From: Sacculina carcini
Lineage: Eukaryota; Arthropoda; Thecostraca; Sacculinidae
NCBI GenBank assembly: GCA_916048095.2
Contig: OU696584.1
Span: 1,027,501 to 1,091,500, forward strand
Length of the DNA: 64,000 nt
Direction: 5' to 3'
Positions 1 through 12,218 of the stretch are shown here, one piece after another. Position 1 is the stretch's first letter, and each line of letters starts with the position of its first letter. The notes under the pieces were generated by a model that saw only the letters and a program-made list of their open reading frames with translations, searched no databases and was not told where the DNA came from. The position numbers and the translations under genes were made by a program.

Positions 1-27
1 TCACAAACACACACACACACAAACACA

Positions 28-68
<41 letters not shown>

Positions 69-77
69 ACACACTCA

Positions 78-117
<40 letters not shown>

Positions 118-145
118 CACAAACACACTCACAAACACACACAGT
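1..145. repeat. CA microsatellite array at window start
   Basis: Nearly continuous (CA)n with occasional A or T interruptions. It runs off the left edge, so its full length is unknown. Confidence 0.95.
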
Positions 146-414
146 GACACCAGTGAGCTTGGTTATTCTAGCATTCCAGCATCTTGCACCGTGGTTCCCA
201 CCTTTTTTGTGATGGAGTACCACTTGGAGATGCCGTATAGTCGCCGCGTGCCACCTGCTTCGACTCAGCTCGATCAGATATTTATTGACATAATTGTACT
301 AGTAGAACACACGAATTAAGTGTCTGCAGTGTCGAAATTGTTCATAACATCAAAAGTGTTTGCATACCACCTGGAACGTGCTCGTGTACCACAGGCTGAC
401 AACCACTGATCTAG

Positions 415-454
<40 letters not shown>

Positions 455-739
455 AGTGGACAAGATGTGTCAGATGATGGGCAGTTATGGGCCTCGAGCT
501 GAACCTCATTCATTCCTCACTTCTGTTGACACACACACACACACCCACGTTTAATCAGGGAGAGTAGTGTATGATTGGCGGTGATAGTTTCCATCGCAGC
601 TGCCGTGCGGTTTAGTTGTGGGTTGTATGACATTAGTGTATAGCAGGACATATATGAGACATGTGTCGTTCTAGGGCAGAATGACATTGCTAATTTGGTA
701 TCTGTTAGTGGAATTAGTATTCTATGAGTTTTAACTTGA
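146..739. other. Intergenic, no gene seen
   Basis: Short ORFs here are microsatellite translations. A degenerate hAT-like MITE may lie at about 189-408: CCGTGGTTCCCACC on the left, GACAACCACTG on the right. A (TG)n tract follows at about 416-452. No splice-supported coding segment was recognised. Confidence 0.4.
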
Positions 740-1330
740 TCTGTCAACAAGAAGAGCTAATACCAGGGGTAGTCTCTAAACAAGGTCATATTATAGCTGG
801 AGGTAACAAAGGTTATCTCTGCACAAAGACGGGTTGTGACTGCAGGTTACGAAGGTTAAATATAATCAAGGCGAGGTGAGTTTGGTGCTTAAGAAGGTGA
901 TCTCTGAATAATAGTTGATGTTCAGGGATTACGAAGGTCATCTGTAAAATATGAGAGGATATGATCGTGTGAGTTTGTATACGTTATGTGTGAACGAGGA
1001 CGGGTGATGACTGGGGCTTGTCGAGGTTATTTATTAACAAGGAGGATTATGATGGGAGGCTGTGGAGGTTATCTCTAAATGAGGAGAGATTATGACGGTA
1101 GGTAATGGAGTTTTTCTCATAACAAAACATCCTATGTTTGGTTGTTATGGAGATAGTCTCTATACATATAGAGAGGTTATTGTTGAGAGGTTATGGTTGA
1201 AGTTTATCGAGGTATTTTCTCAACAGCAAGAGGTTATGGAGGAACGTTATAGAGGTTAACTCCGAACAAGGAAAGGTTATGGCTGGGGTTATTGAGCTCT
1301 TATCTAAACTAGGAGAGTTTATGTCTGAGG
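740..1330. repeat. Old degenerate tandem repeat, roughly 45-60 bp period
   Basis: Phrases such as GAGGTTAT, GGTTATCTCT and AACAAGGAGAGG recur about every 45-60 bases (for example near 800, 1065, 1150, 1215 and 1275). Copies have diverged strongly, so this looks like an ancient minisatellite. No ORF runs through it. Confidence 0.55.
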
Positions 1331-2824
1331 ATCCTGTCGCAGAATGTCAAATAAATATTTGAGATTTATAGTTTACCAGCGCTGAAATGGTGCGTATTAT
1401 CGTTTTGTCTAGTATGTCTTGTGTATACAAACTTACATACGATCTTCGCGAATTGTTTCTATCAACAGTGAATTTTAGTATTTTATTGTTGTTAATTTCG
1501 GGCAAATCCAGTAGCATGGGGGAAGAGTGCAATCACTATCACCACCCTGCGGTGACCTCATGCTCCGGAAGCGTAAAAAATGTAGGGAAAAAGAGAGTTA
1601 AAAAGTGAAGGCTTAGTCAGGAAAATGAAAGCCAATGAAGAATGAATAAAAAGAAATGAAGAAAAAAGCAAAAGAAATCAACGATGAATGAAATGAAATT
1701 ATCAAATCTGAAGGCCAAATAGAAATGTATACTCACAATGGTGACGTATTGGAGTGGCTTGTGAATCGCTCGATTTACCGGGGATGATTATCTTCAAAAG
1801 ACTTTTCAGTAGCGTTCTCATATTCTTCTCCATCGATCTCCTGCCTTTGCTTTGTTTCTGTGAGCACGTGTATGTGTGTGTGTGTGTGTGTGTGCGTGTG
1901 TGTAGGCATGCTTGCTCGCGGCGCTTACACGGTCAAATCTGTGTTTTGTGACGACGATAAACACGAGTATCTCAAATGGGAGTGGAGTTTTGAGATTAAG
2001 AAGGACTGGTGAAGTGGCACACTAGCACACACAACTCACCTTGTTCAGCCAGGTTTTCACTGGCTGTTGTGCAGATGACTACTGCGGGAGATTATGTGTT
2101 GAGTGGCCGGGCTTGTGATAGGTGCGTTTCTCGTCTTGCAATATGGTCTTGCAAGTGGCGCACTGCAACTTGCAATATGGTCTCTTTCTGGTGTTGGCTC
2201 TTCTCTTTATGGCTTGCTTGTCTGAGCTGCAGATGTCAGTCCGACGTGTGTGTGTGTGTGTGTGTCTGCGAGTGTGTGTGTGTGTGTGTGTGTGTGAAAT
2301 TGTTTGTGTGTGTGTGTTTGAGACAGTCACGATTTTATTGGTATCTACCCATGATGACAATGTGTTTGCATGGCAAAAAGTGTCGGCTTTTTTGTAATGT
2401 TCCAAGTCTTCCCAGCAGTGCCATATGAGCTGTATTGTTCAGCAATTTGGATCTAATTAATTGTTTAATTGTGCGTATTTTGTCCAATTTCCTAATACAC
2501 GTATATTCTTGGATATGCTGGTGTGTTCGCTCAACTTCTGGTCCTTTCGATAATAATACGTGACAATGAAAATGCCCGCGGGTGATCGCTGGGTCACGTG
2601 ACTCAGTGCTGACTGCTGATTGGCTGCCGGTTCAGACATCAATCGCAGTGTCGAGCAATGAACATAAAAATGAACCAGTGCTAGCTATACTAGCTGATTT
2701 TCACCAATCACCAATTTTCTTCAGGCTGTGTAAGGTGAAGGTCATTGAAGCTGTTCTGAGTCACACAATTATGTGCGAAATCAACTATTTAAATCAAATA
2801 TAGTCAGACGTCTCCTTTTAATCT
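1331..2824. other. Intergenic, no gene seen
   Basis: Contains TG microsatellites near 1873-1905 and 2247-2315. All ORFs here are short and compositionally driven (Cys-Val or His-Thr runs). Nothing recognisable on either strand. Confidence 0.4.
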
Positions 2825-3232
2825 ATCCGGTACCAATCGGTCTTGGCACGCTGGTGCTAAATAGCTCACGACCGTTTGTCATCCAGGTGCTAATTTGTCC
2901 GGTGTAAGTGAGAAATTGCGTCTGAGATGCATGGTCGAGTCGTCGGCGACTAAACCGGCTCCCCCACTGTTCTGCAGTGAGGAGGGTGGCTAGACACCCC
3001 ATAGGAAAAAATACAACACATCTTTCAAGGGCGGATGAGCTATCTGACAGCCAACGGCCATCTAGCATGTTCCAGTTTGCAAATGTGTTTTCATATTTCT
3101 ATTTGTGCCTACTCCCTGCTCGCTGTGATGTTCCTGTCGGTTGTGTCTTTTCTCGCGCCTGTCTATAAATATGTGCTCTATATATGAAATATATTAAATA
3201 TATGTTGTTGTTGTTGTTGTTGTTGTTGTTGA
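2825..3232. mobile_element. Interspersed repeat family A with (GTT)n tail
   Basis: Shares blocks with three other places in the window: about 16795-16905 and 59690-59850 (AGGGCGGATGAG, CAACGGCCATCTAGCA and GGCTCCCCCACTG-like blocks) and 44045-44165 (GCGCCTGTCTATAAATATGT block and the tail). It ends in GAAATATATT followed by TTG repeats to 3231, which is typical of a SINE or short LINE 3' end. No coding content was recognised. Confidence 0.6.
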
Positions 3233-3421
3233 GCGATCAGTTTGAATTCGGTCGTATATAAGCATTGAGTAATAGTGTGAACTGTGTAATTGTCGTTGTA
3301 TATCTAGATATTTTATTTTATTATTTTATTGTATATTTCAATGACTAGTGATAGCCGAAATATACCTGGAAAATTTCATTTCAGTGAACAAATGAGTGTG
3401 TTGTCTCTTGAATTGAGTGTG

Positions 3422-3740
3422 TGGACGCCTTGGTGTAGTGGTAGCACACTCGCCTCACAAGCGGTAGGTCCGTGATTCGAAACCCGGCGGAGTAGAATTT
3501 ATTGGGCAAATTCTATAATCCAACAGTCATGTGTAGTCAGTATAACATCAGTCATGTGTTGTGCCATGCATTCTGGGGAGGTGGCCCTCTCTAATACGTC
3601 TTCCGTCCTTATGGCGCTATGGCGTGGAGAGGGTCGGTTCTGCGGTGGCAGCGAATTGTATGGGACACGCCTGTGTGTTCATAAGCTTCGGCTTCTTCCC
3701 GTGTAGCAGCTGCCACTTAAGTCTTCAACATTTCATTGAG
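3422..3740 (+). mobile_element. tRNA-derived SINE, Val(CAC)-like head
   Basis: The head (about 3423-3494) resembles a tRNA. The A box TGGTGTAGTGG fits the consensus, the 7-base anticodon loop CTCACAA has CAC at the anticodon position, and there is a B-box-like GATTCGAAACC. The body (GGTGGCCCTCTCTAATACG, TATGGCG..GGAGAGGGTCG, GTAGCAGCTGCCACTT) is repeated in reverse at 36950-37282 inside a CK1 intron. A tRNA head joined to a constant body in two places makes it a SINE rather than a working tRNA gene. The anticodon stem is imperfect. Confidence 0.75.
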
Positions 3741-4089
3741 AAAAATCGTGCGGAGCATAAAACAATTATCCTACCAGTAAAACAGTGGCAAAATGACTGT
3801 GAACTTCAATAAAGCGTGCATACAGAATGACCTTTTCCCATATTGTGAATGGGTTCATGACCTTGAATTGATTCATGATGGATCATAATATGCCTGGCTC
3901 CCAGTTAGACATCAAGGAGCATGTGTAGTGGTTGAATCAGGCATTATCGGTGTCATTGTGCGTGAAACACGCGACCACATGACAATGGAGGCACGATTCA
4001 GTGTGGAAACAACAGTGCTGCGGCGTGAGAGGTGGCTCTGCTCGCGTTATTGTTGTAATTGTTGTCGTGCACCCAGTCAGGTGTTCCGG

Positions 4090-4272
4090 AAGTGGCAATG
4101 CCAGGGGGGCCTGGAGGGGCTGATGTTTCCAAAAAAAGTGAGTCCCCCCAATAATCCTGATCATGAACATTTCCAATGTAGTTCCTCATGCAGTTCGTTA
4201 AGCCACCGCATCTTTTTCCGCAGCCCTATCCCCTCAGCCCCTCCACTGGACAAATCCTGGCGCCGCGCCTGT
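4090..4272. mobile_element. hAT-like MITE, CAGTGGCG family (degenerate copy)
   Basis: Shares the phrases AATCCTGATCATGAA, TAGTTCCTCATG and TTTTTCC.CAGCC with the copies at 14182, 30670, 45222 and elsewhere. The ends here are decayed. The AAA-rich and CCC-rich ORFs over it are translations of the repeat. Confidence 0.55.
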
Positions 4273-5159
4273 GTTCCGGATGACGAGTTTGCGTCCTTGA
4301 ATTGGCGTCGGGTCGCTTGTGCGTGATAATACAATGCATGTGATTCACAGCGTGGCTTATTGTGGCTGGCAGCTGATTCGATTATTGTGTCCAATAATTG
4401 ACTGGATGCTCGGCCCATTTGCCTGTCATGTTGAGACGTGTGGCCAATTCTGCATAATGCTCAACTCATTGTTCTAGCGCATTTAACAGCCAGGATATTA
4501 TCGCCGATGTTTTGTGTTGTTATTGTGAAGTGACGGGCATTATCGCTACCCTGACACAAACGTGCTCCATGTCTTCTTCCGCACAATTTCCCGTCGCTGA
4601 AAATATCATAGAATAGATTGCTAGGTCTACAAATGTGTGGAAGAAAGGAAGATTGTATACTCTATTAAATACTGAGGCAGAAAATGAGCTGAGTGTAGTA
4701 CAGTGTAGCCCGGATATGAGATAGTTGTCGGGAGTGGAGAAAAAGTCTCTTACATCCGTGGAAAATTACACGTAAAGTGTAGAAGACGAGCTCGAAGAAA
4801 TACTCTCTTATATCCGAGGTACACGGTATAATGAAACAGGTTGCACTAACATGATATGATCTAGTTGGGGAGACATAATTCATCGCTATCACCAGATATC
4901 AATAGGAATCTTGTCCCTTGCAAGAATGGGAATAATCATATATCAATAGGAATCTTGTCCCTTACATTTCTTCACTACTTCTATCCATTGTATGTATGAA
5001 TTTGCTTTATATTGATGTGAAATTCTGTACATGTATTGTTTAACTTTAATGTACCTATATTATTTGATTTTAATGTGTAATTGTGATGTGTGATGAAATT
5101 GAAAATGTATTATTCAATTTTGTGTATACTCATAAGATGCTTTGTGTTTATAAAATTGA

Positions 5160-5262
5160 TGTGTTGAAGGGGTCGACTTCAAAAAAGCTTTAGCTTCTGT
5201 CGACTCCTTGTCACCATTTATGCTATGTAAATAATGTCAGAATTGAAAATAAATAAATAAAT
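5160..5262 (+). mobile_element. Retroelement 3' end with hairpin and AAAT tail
   Basis: A near-perfect hairpin is formed by GTCGACTTC and the later CTGTCGAC around a loop containing AAGCTTTAGCTT. It is followed by (AAAT)n at 5246-5262. A hairpin plus short A-rich repeat is the usual shape of a non-LTR retrotransposon 3' end. No RT coding sequence is attached. Confidence 0.45.
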
Positions 5263-7379
5263 GCCTTATATTTGCGAGTCTTGGGAATTATCACTCATTA
5301 ATCAGGACGAACGGGCAATTCTATTTATTTTGACATCAATATTGCTCCAAGTAAGCTTATGCTGTTTGCTATGTGTATGCTGTTATACTGGTTGACGAGG
5401 GAATGTTTTCTGAGTAATCATTTAATTATTATTATGGTTAAATAATGATTTCTATTATAATTAAATACGGACAAATCAGCCTTGTGCGCGATTATTTTCG
5501 ATTTTGGTGTTTACGTTTGTACGAAGTCGACCGATTTTCTAGAAAAAAACAATGATATTTATTTAGCATTTGTCCAATAGAACAATGAACTCCCACGGAC
5601 ACAATAATAAGGTCACATTCATTTTATGCCTAATTGATAGCATGCATTTTTAGTGTGATAATTTATCAAATAATTAGGATATTATTGCAGTTTCTGTGTG
5701 TTTTTCTCGAAGCGATCAGCAGTTGTATGGGTGATGTTCTCGGGTCGTGATGTGATTGTCGAACTGTGTGACCACTTTTTACCGCTCATTAGCACGCTAC
5801 AGTGCGTTTGAAGCACCTCAGTGCGTGACATCACCAATACAAGTTCTGTCCTTGAATGAAAAACTGTCTGCAGTCATGGGCGGGCCAAGAATGGGGCTAC
5901 TGTTGTCACGTCCCCCTAACTACCAACAACTGCAACAAAAACAAGATTATTTCTACATAATTTAGACAGAATATGAAATAAAATACAAGTAATCGACGAG
6001 TTTTACAAAAAACAGACATATACAGTGTTCAGAATATATACGTATATGAAACATGGAAAACAATAATTCGTACACTTTTGCAAATTTTGAGTGCACGTGA
6101 CATCACAGTGTTTTTGGTTTACAGTTCCTCTGGAGCAGAAGTTTATTTTACACAATTTGCAGCCACATTCTGCAAGACTCAATGAAATTCAATTGCATTT
6201 GCGTGAAAAAGTACAGTAAATTCAAGCGATTGAAATACTCGTGCATCTGGAAGACATACTGTCAAATAATGGAAATGGTGATAATTATTTGAACAGTCAA
6301 GTAATGTCAGGGCGTATGGGACTATATTCAACAATACATTGGAGGTATGGAACCATCAAAAGGTTAAGAACTCCTGATATACAGGCAAGTGACGTCACCT
6401 CCAGTAAGTTGTCGTGGCTCGACAGACCCACGTTCTGCTGTGTTGAATTGATCGACTATTCGTGTTAGCACGCGGAAATTGACGATCAATTTTTCCATGG
6501 CAACGACCTGATGTGTGGGCGTGCAGTAACTGTACTTGTTGACATGTTGTGTCATCACCTCCTCCTCGGGGTCATCGACCGCCAATTCATCATCGCACGC
6601 ACAATACTCACTAACGGTGAGTCAGTCCTATTCAGCGTGTTTGTGTGTTTGTGCGCCACTGTGCGGGTGTACGAGTGTATGTTTGTATGTAGCTCGCTCA
6701 TGTTCACTACTTGTCTTGCTCATAGGTTCAGGTTTGCTACAGTCCACTGTGGCGAACGAGGAAATCCCCGCGTCATGACAGCTTCGTAAGAACTCGTTGA
6801 AATCATGCTCGTGATTTGCAATAATTTGTGGAATTCTAATTGTAATAGCTCAAATGAGACCAGTTTGCTTGCCAGATGTTAGGGGGATGTCCATCAAAGT
6901 AAACAGATGGAAAAAATACGAGAACAATTTAATGATACACTTTTTTAACACTTCACTAACACTAATGCTCAAATGCAACTTTTCCATACATATTTTGTCT
7001 GTCTACCAATTTTTATATTGAATATTGATGGCAAATAAAGAAGGAGGTACATCATTAAAATGCACCATTAAAACACACTACAATATACTAAAACACATTT
7101 ACTACAAACGCAACATATTGGTTATGGTTGTATATTTGCAAGAATTTTGTTTAGCAGGTTTTCGTGCTTGTATTGCAGATATTTTTCGTACTAAATTCCA
7201 GCCTAGTTTGATATACATTGTGTTGAAATTAGTTGCATATACAAACCCCTCATCACATCAATATCGTGCATTTTTCCACACTGACTTACACGTGTATTCA
7301 TTCATTATTACAGTGCGCATATACTCTCGCATATTATACTACACGCTGTCATATGCACTCATTTATACCATACATCCAT

Positions 7380-7410
<31 letters not shown>

Positions 7411-8220
7411 CGTGTACATACTCATTTTATTCTACACTGTTGATGTAATTTATTATAAAACTCGCACGTTAATTATGAACTTGTTCATAATTAATAAATT
7501 TACTCATTAAGGACTTATTAAAGAAATTTATTAATATAGACTGTTGATAAATTTCATATACAATTATATCATATATTCATAATCACACACCACTTTAATG
7601 CACAAATACATTGTGCTGAATCTGGCGCATTTACGTGTATTTCCTTAAACTGTTTGTTCTACATGCACTTATATAATTGAAATTTATTTATAAAAAATAA
7701 CACTAAATATGAACGTGCCCATGCTTGACTGCTAATATATTTCCGCTTGACTAAATATGCACGCACACACACACACGAACTCAATCCAGCGTAGATTTTC
7801 CATTGTATTTGACCTTCTCTTTCCTGCTGTGAGGACGGCTCGGTCGCATATTGCGCGCGCCACGCAGTCAGTCGTCGCTGAGTGCTGCTGGGGAGAGGAC
7901 GCGTCTTGTGAGCGTCTTGTAGGCTGGTGCTGGCTGGAACGTGGCGTTTCATCCGTGCATAAATCATTTGATATCTTTTTTATTGGACTGGACTTTAGCG
8001 TTTATTTGCTGGACTCGGCATCATCAACCGAGCAGTGGGATGCTAACCTGAATCTTACCACTGAGCGCTTTCATGCACAATTTGTGGTAGAATACGTGTT
8101 TTGTTTTTGAAAGACTCATTGAACAAGAGAGTCTTGTCTGAGATAAAATACCACATTTTGTCAATCTTATAAACTTGACAAACATAATATTTCAGCAGTG
8201 ATTATTTTCGTCTGCACAAA
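5263..8220. other. Intergenic and upstream region of the 8.2 kb gene
   Basis: AT-rich, with a CA tract at 7380-7407. Short ORFs around 6511-6789 and 7025-7510 show no domain, no conserved cysteine pattern and no plausible splice partners. A 5' untranslated region or promoter for the gene starting at 8221 probably lies in the last few hundred bases, but I see no diagnostic motif. Confidence 0.4.
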
Positions 8221-10131
8221 ATGTGTTTAATATTGCGGCTGGCTTTTTGTTGTTTTTGCGTTTGCAATGTGCTGACCACAGCGATACTCACCAAGAAGCG
8301 CAGTTCTTCACTGCAGGAGTTTCTTTTTGGTAGACACGATATTCTTGATGTAGAACAAGATCGTCATGGTGCGTGGCACAATTACAGACCGGCGACTCAT
8401 CACAGTAGGCACATTTCTTCAAGCAGTGCTCCCTACAACAACCACTACGAGAACAGCCGCGCTCCTGACCCGGCCGTGAAACCGCCTCATCTGTGGTCTC
8501 CTTTTTTCAAGGTGTCATCATCGCATTTACCTTATGATGAAATTGCGTTCTCGGTTGACATGGGGTCATCGAAAGATGGTTATCCATTATTCTCCAGTAT
8601 TCCGCAGCAAACGAAACAATATTCTGGTGGAAAGCGACCTGAATTGATAGAATGGCCATCGCATAATGCATTTAAGCCATCCAAAACGAGCCACTCTCGC
8701 TTTCACTCCAGCGTTTCTTATCTACATCCCAAGCCAGTCGAGTCAAAAACACCGCAAGCTCACCAAGACCGTTCAGTGTTATCAAGAATCCCACCTTCTG
8801 ATCGATTCATCTGTCCTGATCGTCACTCGTGCTCGGATGATGTTTGGATCACACGAGATACCTCGAAGAGTCTCTCATGGCACGATCGGGGCTGTTTTTG
8901 CGACGCTCTGTGCACTCAGTACAATGACTGCTGTCGAGATGCTCCCGCTCTTGTTGAACAACAAGAGGAGCGGCAACAGCAACAGCTTCGATCTTCAACA
9001 CCGTCACTCTCCAAGGCATTTCAATGTCGGGGTGTTGCTCCGATAGCGGGTCCGGACGAAACGAGATCGTCTGGTGCTGGTGTGAAGTTCTACATTCAGG
9101 ACACTTGTCCGGCTCACTATGACAGCTATTACGGCCGGCTGAACTGTGAACATCCCCAGCACACCGACCCGATTGGTTCCATCCCAGCCACCAGCAACGT
9201 CACGGGTGTCACGTACAAGAACATATTCTGCGCTCTGTGTCATAACGACACCAAAGAGATTCACGTATGGCCGGTCGGAGTGTTGTGTGCAGGAGTGCAT
9301 TCTTATCAACTGCGTGGACCATTAGCTCGAGGGCTGCGAATATCTGCAGATGGTGCATGGGGAGTGCTGCTTCGCTCCGGTCACGTGACACCGTGTTCAA
9401 TGGTGCCGCGTCCACCTAGTGGGCCGGTGTATCCTAGAATGTGTCTGGACACGGCACCGAAATGTCACCGCGGAGCTCCCAGATCCCTAGTTCAGTTGTG
9501 CTACAACCACACGGCGGTGGTGTACAGCGAAGGTGCAGCTTACAAGAACATCTACTGTCTGCTGTGCGCCCGTCCGTCTGGTAGCAGGCTGTCTCCAAGC
9601 TGTCACGAGCCGTGTTCAAGGACTGGCTTGCCTACTGTGCGAGAAGGATTGAAATCACGTATTGTGTTCCCGGTCAACAATGATTCGCGATGCGGTCAAA
9701 TGGAGATCTGGGATCCGTTCATGAACGTTTGTCGCAGTCTGGCTTGCAGTCGTCCCGGTGAGAAATACTTTAACGGTGAGTGTCGCATTCCGAACGATCC
9801 ACAAGACGAGGGATCTGAGCTTCAAGATGAAAATGTCAAGGAAAATGATCTAATGGAAAATGTTCGTGAATCGATGACTTCCACTATAAACATGGACGAT
9901 TCAATCGAACCAACTACCGCCTCAACTAACGCGTTTTTTATTGATTCTGACAGTGAACTTATGAACGAAGAAATGATGAGCTCTAATTTGCGAATGGGCA
10001 ATGCGGACAACAATGCAAGAATAACCTCCCGCCTTGTTGTAATGATGTCGGAAGATGTGGATGCATCACCACTTGAAAATAGCGTGAATGACTCGGAAAT
10101 GATGATTGAAGGCAGCGGGATAGATATCTAG
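8221..10131 (+). CDS. Secreted cysteine-rich protein with somatomedin-B domain (receptor-ectodomain-like)
   Basis: Uninterrupted 636-codon ORF with a hydrophobic N-terminal signal peptide (about residues 1-21). Residues about 198-240 form a somatomedin-B-like module ending in GCFCDALCTQYNDCC, the family signature. Two related cysteine blocks follow, with the motifs YKNIFCALC and YKNIYCLLC, then a short CGQMEIWDPFMNVC block. In many invertebrate seven-helix receptors, SMB plus YKN.YCALC blocks form the ectodomain ahead of the membrane region (family knowledge, from memory). Here no membrane segment follows: the last 110 residues are acidic and Met/Asn/Ser-rich and end at TAG. It is therefore either a secreted form or an exon that splices on before the stop. 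The start is the first ATG directly giving the signal peptide. Role unknown; cell-surface or matrix binding is an inference. Confidence 0.75.
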   Translation: MCLILRLAFCCFCVCNVLTTAILTKKRSSSLQEFLFGRHDILDVEQDRHGAWHNYRPATHHSRHISSSSAPYNNHYENSRAPDPAVKPPHLWSPFFKVSSSHLPYDEIAFSVDMGSSKDGYPLFSSIPQQTKQYSGGKRPELIEWPSHNAFKPSKTSHSRFHSSVSYLHPKPVESKTPQAHQDRSVLSRIPPSDRFICPDRHSCSDDVWITRDTSKSLSWHDRGCFCDALCTQYNDCCRDAPALVEQQEERQQQQLRSSTPSLSKAFQCRGVAPIAGPDETRSSGAGVKFYIQDTCPAHYDSYYGRLNCEHPQHTDPIGSIPATSNVTGVTYKNIFCALCHNDTKEIHVWPVGVLCAGVHSYQLRGPLARGLRISADGAWGVLLRSGHVTPCSMVPRPPSGPVYPRMCLDTAPKCHRGAPRSLVQLCYNHTAVVYSEGAAYKNIYCLLCARPSGSRLSPSCHEPCSRTGLPTVREGLKSRIVFPVNNDSRCGQMEIWDPFMNVCRSLACSRPGEKYFNGECRIPNDPQDEGSELQDENVKENDLMENVRESMTSTINMDDSIEPTTASTNAFFIDSDSELMNEEMMSSNLRMGNADNNARITSRLVVMMSEDVDASPLENSVNDSEMMIEGSGIDI

Positions 10132-11242
10132 CCTTGTATACGTGTTCTTGCAAGTGTTATCAGTATGTCATTTCATTTTGTATTTGATTGTTACGCGTTA
10201 TACATCGGAAGGAGTTATGCTTAAGAAAAAGTATAAAAATATGTGGGCATTTTGTATAATATACGTTATATAATATACGTTTTGTATAATATACGTTACG
10301 TTATACGTAATATACGTATATTTTCAAATTATACGTGTTTATGCGAAATTGATATAAATAGAGCATTCTTTAATGCGATTGTAAATATTTGCCTGTATTG
10401 GCGTAATTTTTCAGACTACAAAGCTACATTATTTGTACAGATAAATGTCTATTGAGCTTTGTATGATTTTCTCGTTTTTCCCTGTCAATCCGTATGTGAT
10501 AGTCTGCTGAATTCCGCGCACGTCTGGCCCAAGTGGATTGCTGCTGCATGTTGCTGTGCAGTTGGTCAATGGTGGCACAGGTGCTCTAGCGAATCCACAA
10601 ACCGTGTTTGCAGCGCTTGAACATTCCTTATCGGCTTTGTTCTGCGAACGGCCACCTCAAATGAGAAGACGAGTTGCATTAAGCTCGCAGTCAATTCAAA
10701 CTCGAATGCAGTCTTTGTGCTATTGTTTGGCATTTAATGAGGCTGAGCTCTGTGATTGCACCCGACGCTGTTCTGTTCTGAGTGCGACCTTGACTTGCGC
10801 CACCAAACAACAGAAAAAGATGTTTGTGTCGCATAAAAGGCCGGGCCGAGCAAAAAGTCGCTGCCACAATGCGCCATTTTCGTCTATGAACACAGTATGA
10901 ATATCATTGTGAAGAAACGTTTAATTCAACGATTTAGCTTGCTAGCAAATCTCACTTTGTTTAATACCCGCTATTTCATGTACAATACAGCAAATTAAAT
11001 ATAGTTATCGTATTTTCACGAGATATTTGCTTGCAGAGCTGAAAATGTCCTCATTTGATTTTTTTATTTGATTTGAAGAGGTTATTTGCTGGGTTTATAT
11101 GCATATTTTTTCAAGACTAACTATGAACTTTGTGTTCAAAATCTCTAATTGCAACAGTAAAACGTATTATTTCATCAGTAAAATGTATAAGTATTATTTT
11201 AAATAAAGAGATATAATATATCAAGATATGTATATATATATA
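10132..11242. other. 3' flank of the SMB gene, no further gene seen
   Basis: Begins with a low-complexity stretch of TATACGT-type repeats (10255-10325), then AT-rich sequence. An ORF at 10538-10900 has no recognisable feature. A short (TA)n run precedes the MITE at 11243. Confidence 0.4.
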
Positions 11243-11658
11243 TACCGTAAATGCTCTTTTTATCCGACATGCCGGATTATTTTTCGACCCCCTGCGTATG
11301 GTGCCGGATTATAAGAGCCTGCCGGATTATGAGAGCCTGTCGGATTATTTTTGGTCACTCCGCATGGTAGGATTGCGCAAAAACTGCAACACAAAAAAAT
11401 AGTGCACTGATAACATGGACGAGAGAAGACGCGTATCTCCACAGTGTATTGCTGTGTGTAGTAATCGCCCACGTGTCTTTTGTTATGATGGAATCCCACA
11501 ATCGCATCTCAAGCGAGGACGAGCTCCAGCTTCACGAAGGCGAAGGGACTCCAGTGAATCCAGCAAGTGCCGGATTATTTTTCAACCCATACCTGAGGGT
11601 GCCGGATTATTAGAGCTTGCCGGAATATTAGAGCCTGTCGGATAAATAGAGCATTTAC

Positions 11659-11662
<4 letters not shown>
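11243..11662. mobile_element. MITE with 26-bp TIRs, TACCGTA family (type 1)
   Basis: The left end TACCGTAAATGCTC is exactly inverted at the right end as GAGCATTTACGGTA. The inverted match continues to about 26 bases with one mismatch (through TTTATCCGAC). It is flanked by TA, consistent with a TA target duplication. Subterminal units TGCCGGATTAT..AGAGCC are repeated on both sides. No transposase, so it is non-autonomous. A (TA)n tract follows to about 11705. Confidence 0.85.
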
Positions 11663-11709
<47 letters not shown>

Positions 11710-11896
11710 AATCAAGAGATATAATAATATTTTACGAGTGGCTCCCCGGACAGAGATGTGGCATGTTGGAGTCTATCACCATATTCTCAATACCCTCGAG
11801 TGCGTGTGTGTACTGCCACAGCAGTTATGTCTACACGACATGTATGAGTGAGTGCGATGTTGACCCAACGCAACGCTGCCTCGACAACTCGAGGTG

Positions 11897-12110
11897 ACTA
11901 CTCTAACTCAACTCTAGACTCTAACTCTAGTCTAGTCTTTAACTCAACTCTAGACTCTAACTCTAGTCTAGACTCTAACTCAACTCTAGACTCTAACTCT
12001 AGTCTAGACTCTAACTCAACTCTAGACTCTAACTCAACTCTAGACTCTAACTCAACTCTAGACTCTAACTCAACTCTAGACTCTAACTCTAGTCTAGCTG
12101 GCGTTGAACA
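11897..12110. repeat. 18-bp tandem repeat rich in CTAG
   Basis: Units of GACTCTAACTCAACTCTA alternate with a variant carrying TCTAGTCTA. The unit is a multiple of three, so an ORF reads through as a Ser/Asn/Asp repeat (DSNSTL). That ORF has no other protein character. CTAG-rich degenerate copies continue to about 12200. Confidence 0.85.
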
Positions 12111-12218
12111 TCGTCACCTAGATAACTGCATCTAGGTACGTCTACATCTAGACATCTAGGTGTGCTGCTAGACTCCAGACAACGCCACCTAGACAACTAG
12201 GTGTCCACGTAAGTAGTC

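Noticed and set aside
1-145. Telomeric or centromeric satellite
   Set aside because: Plain CA microsatellite, common throughout the window; no telomere motif.
3423-3494. Functional tRNA-Val gene
   Set aside because: The same head joined to the same body occurs at 37282-36950, and the anticodon stem is mispaired, so SINE fits better.
3928-4326. 132-residue ORF and its minus-strand partners
   Set aside because: Overlaps a hAT-like MITE copy; sequence blocks recur in non-coding positions elsewhere.
11848-12135. Ser/Asn/Asp repeat protein (DSNSTL units)
   Set aside because: Produced by an 18-bp CTAG-rich tandem repeat whose unit is divisible by three; no start context, domain or splice support.
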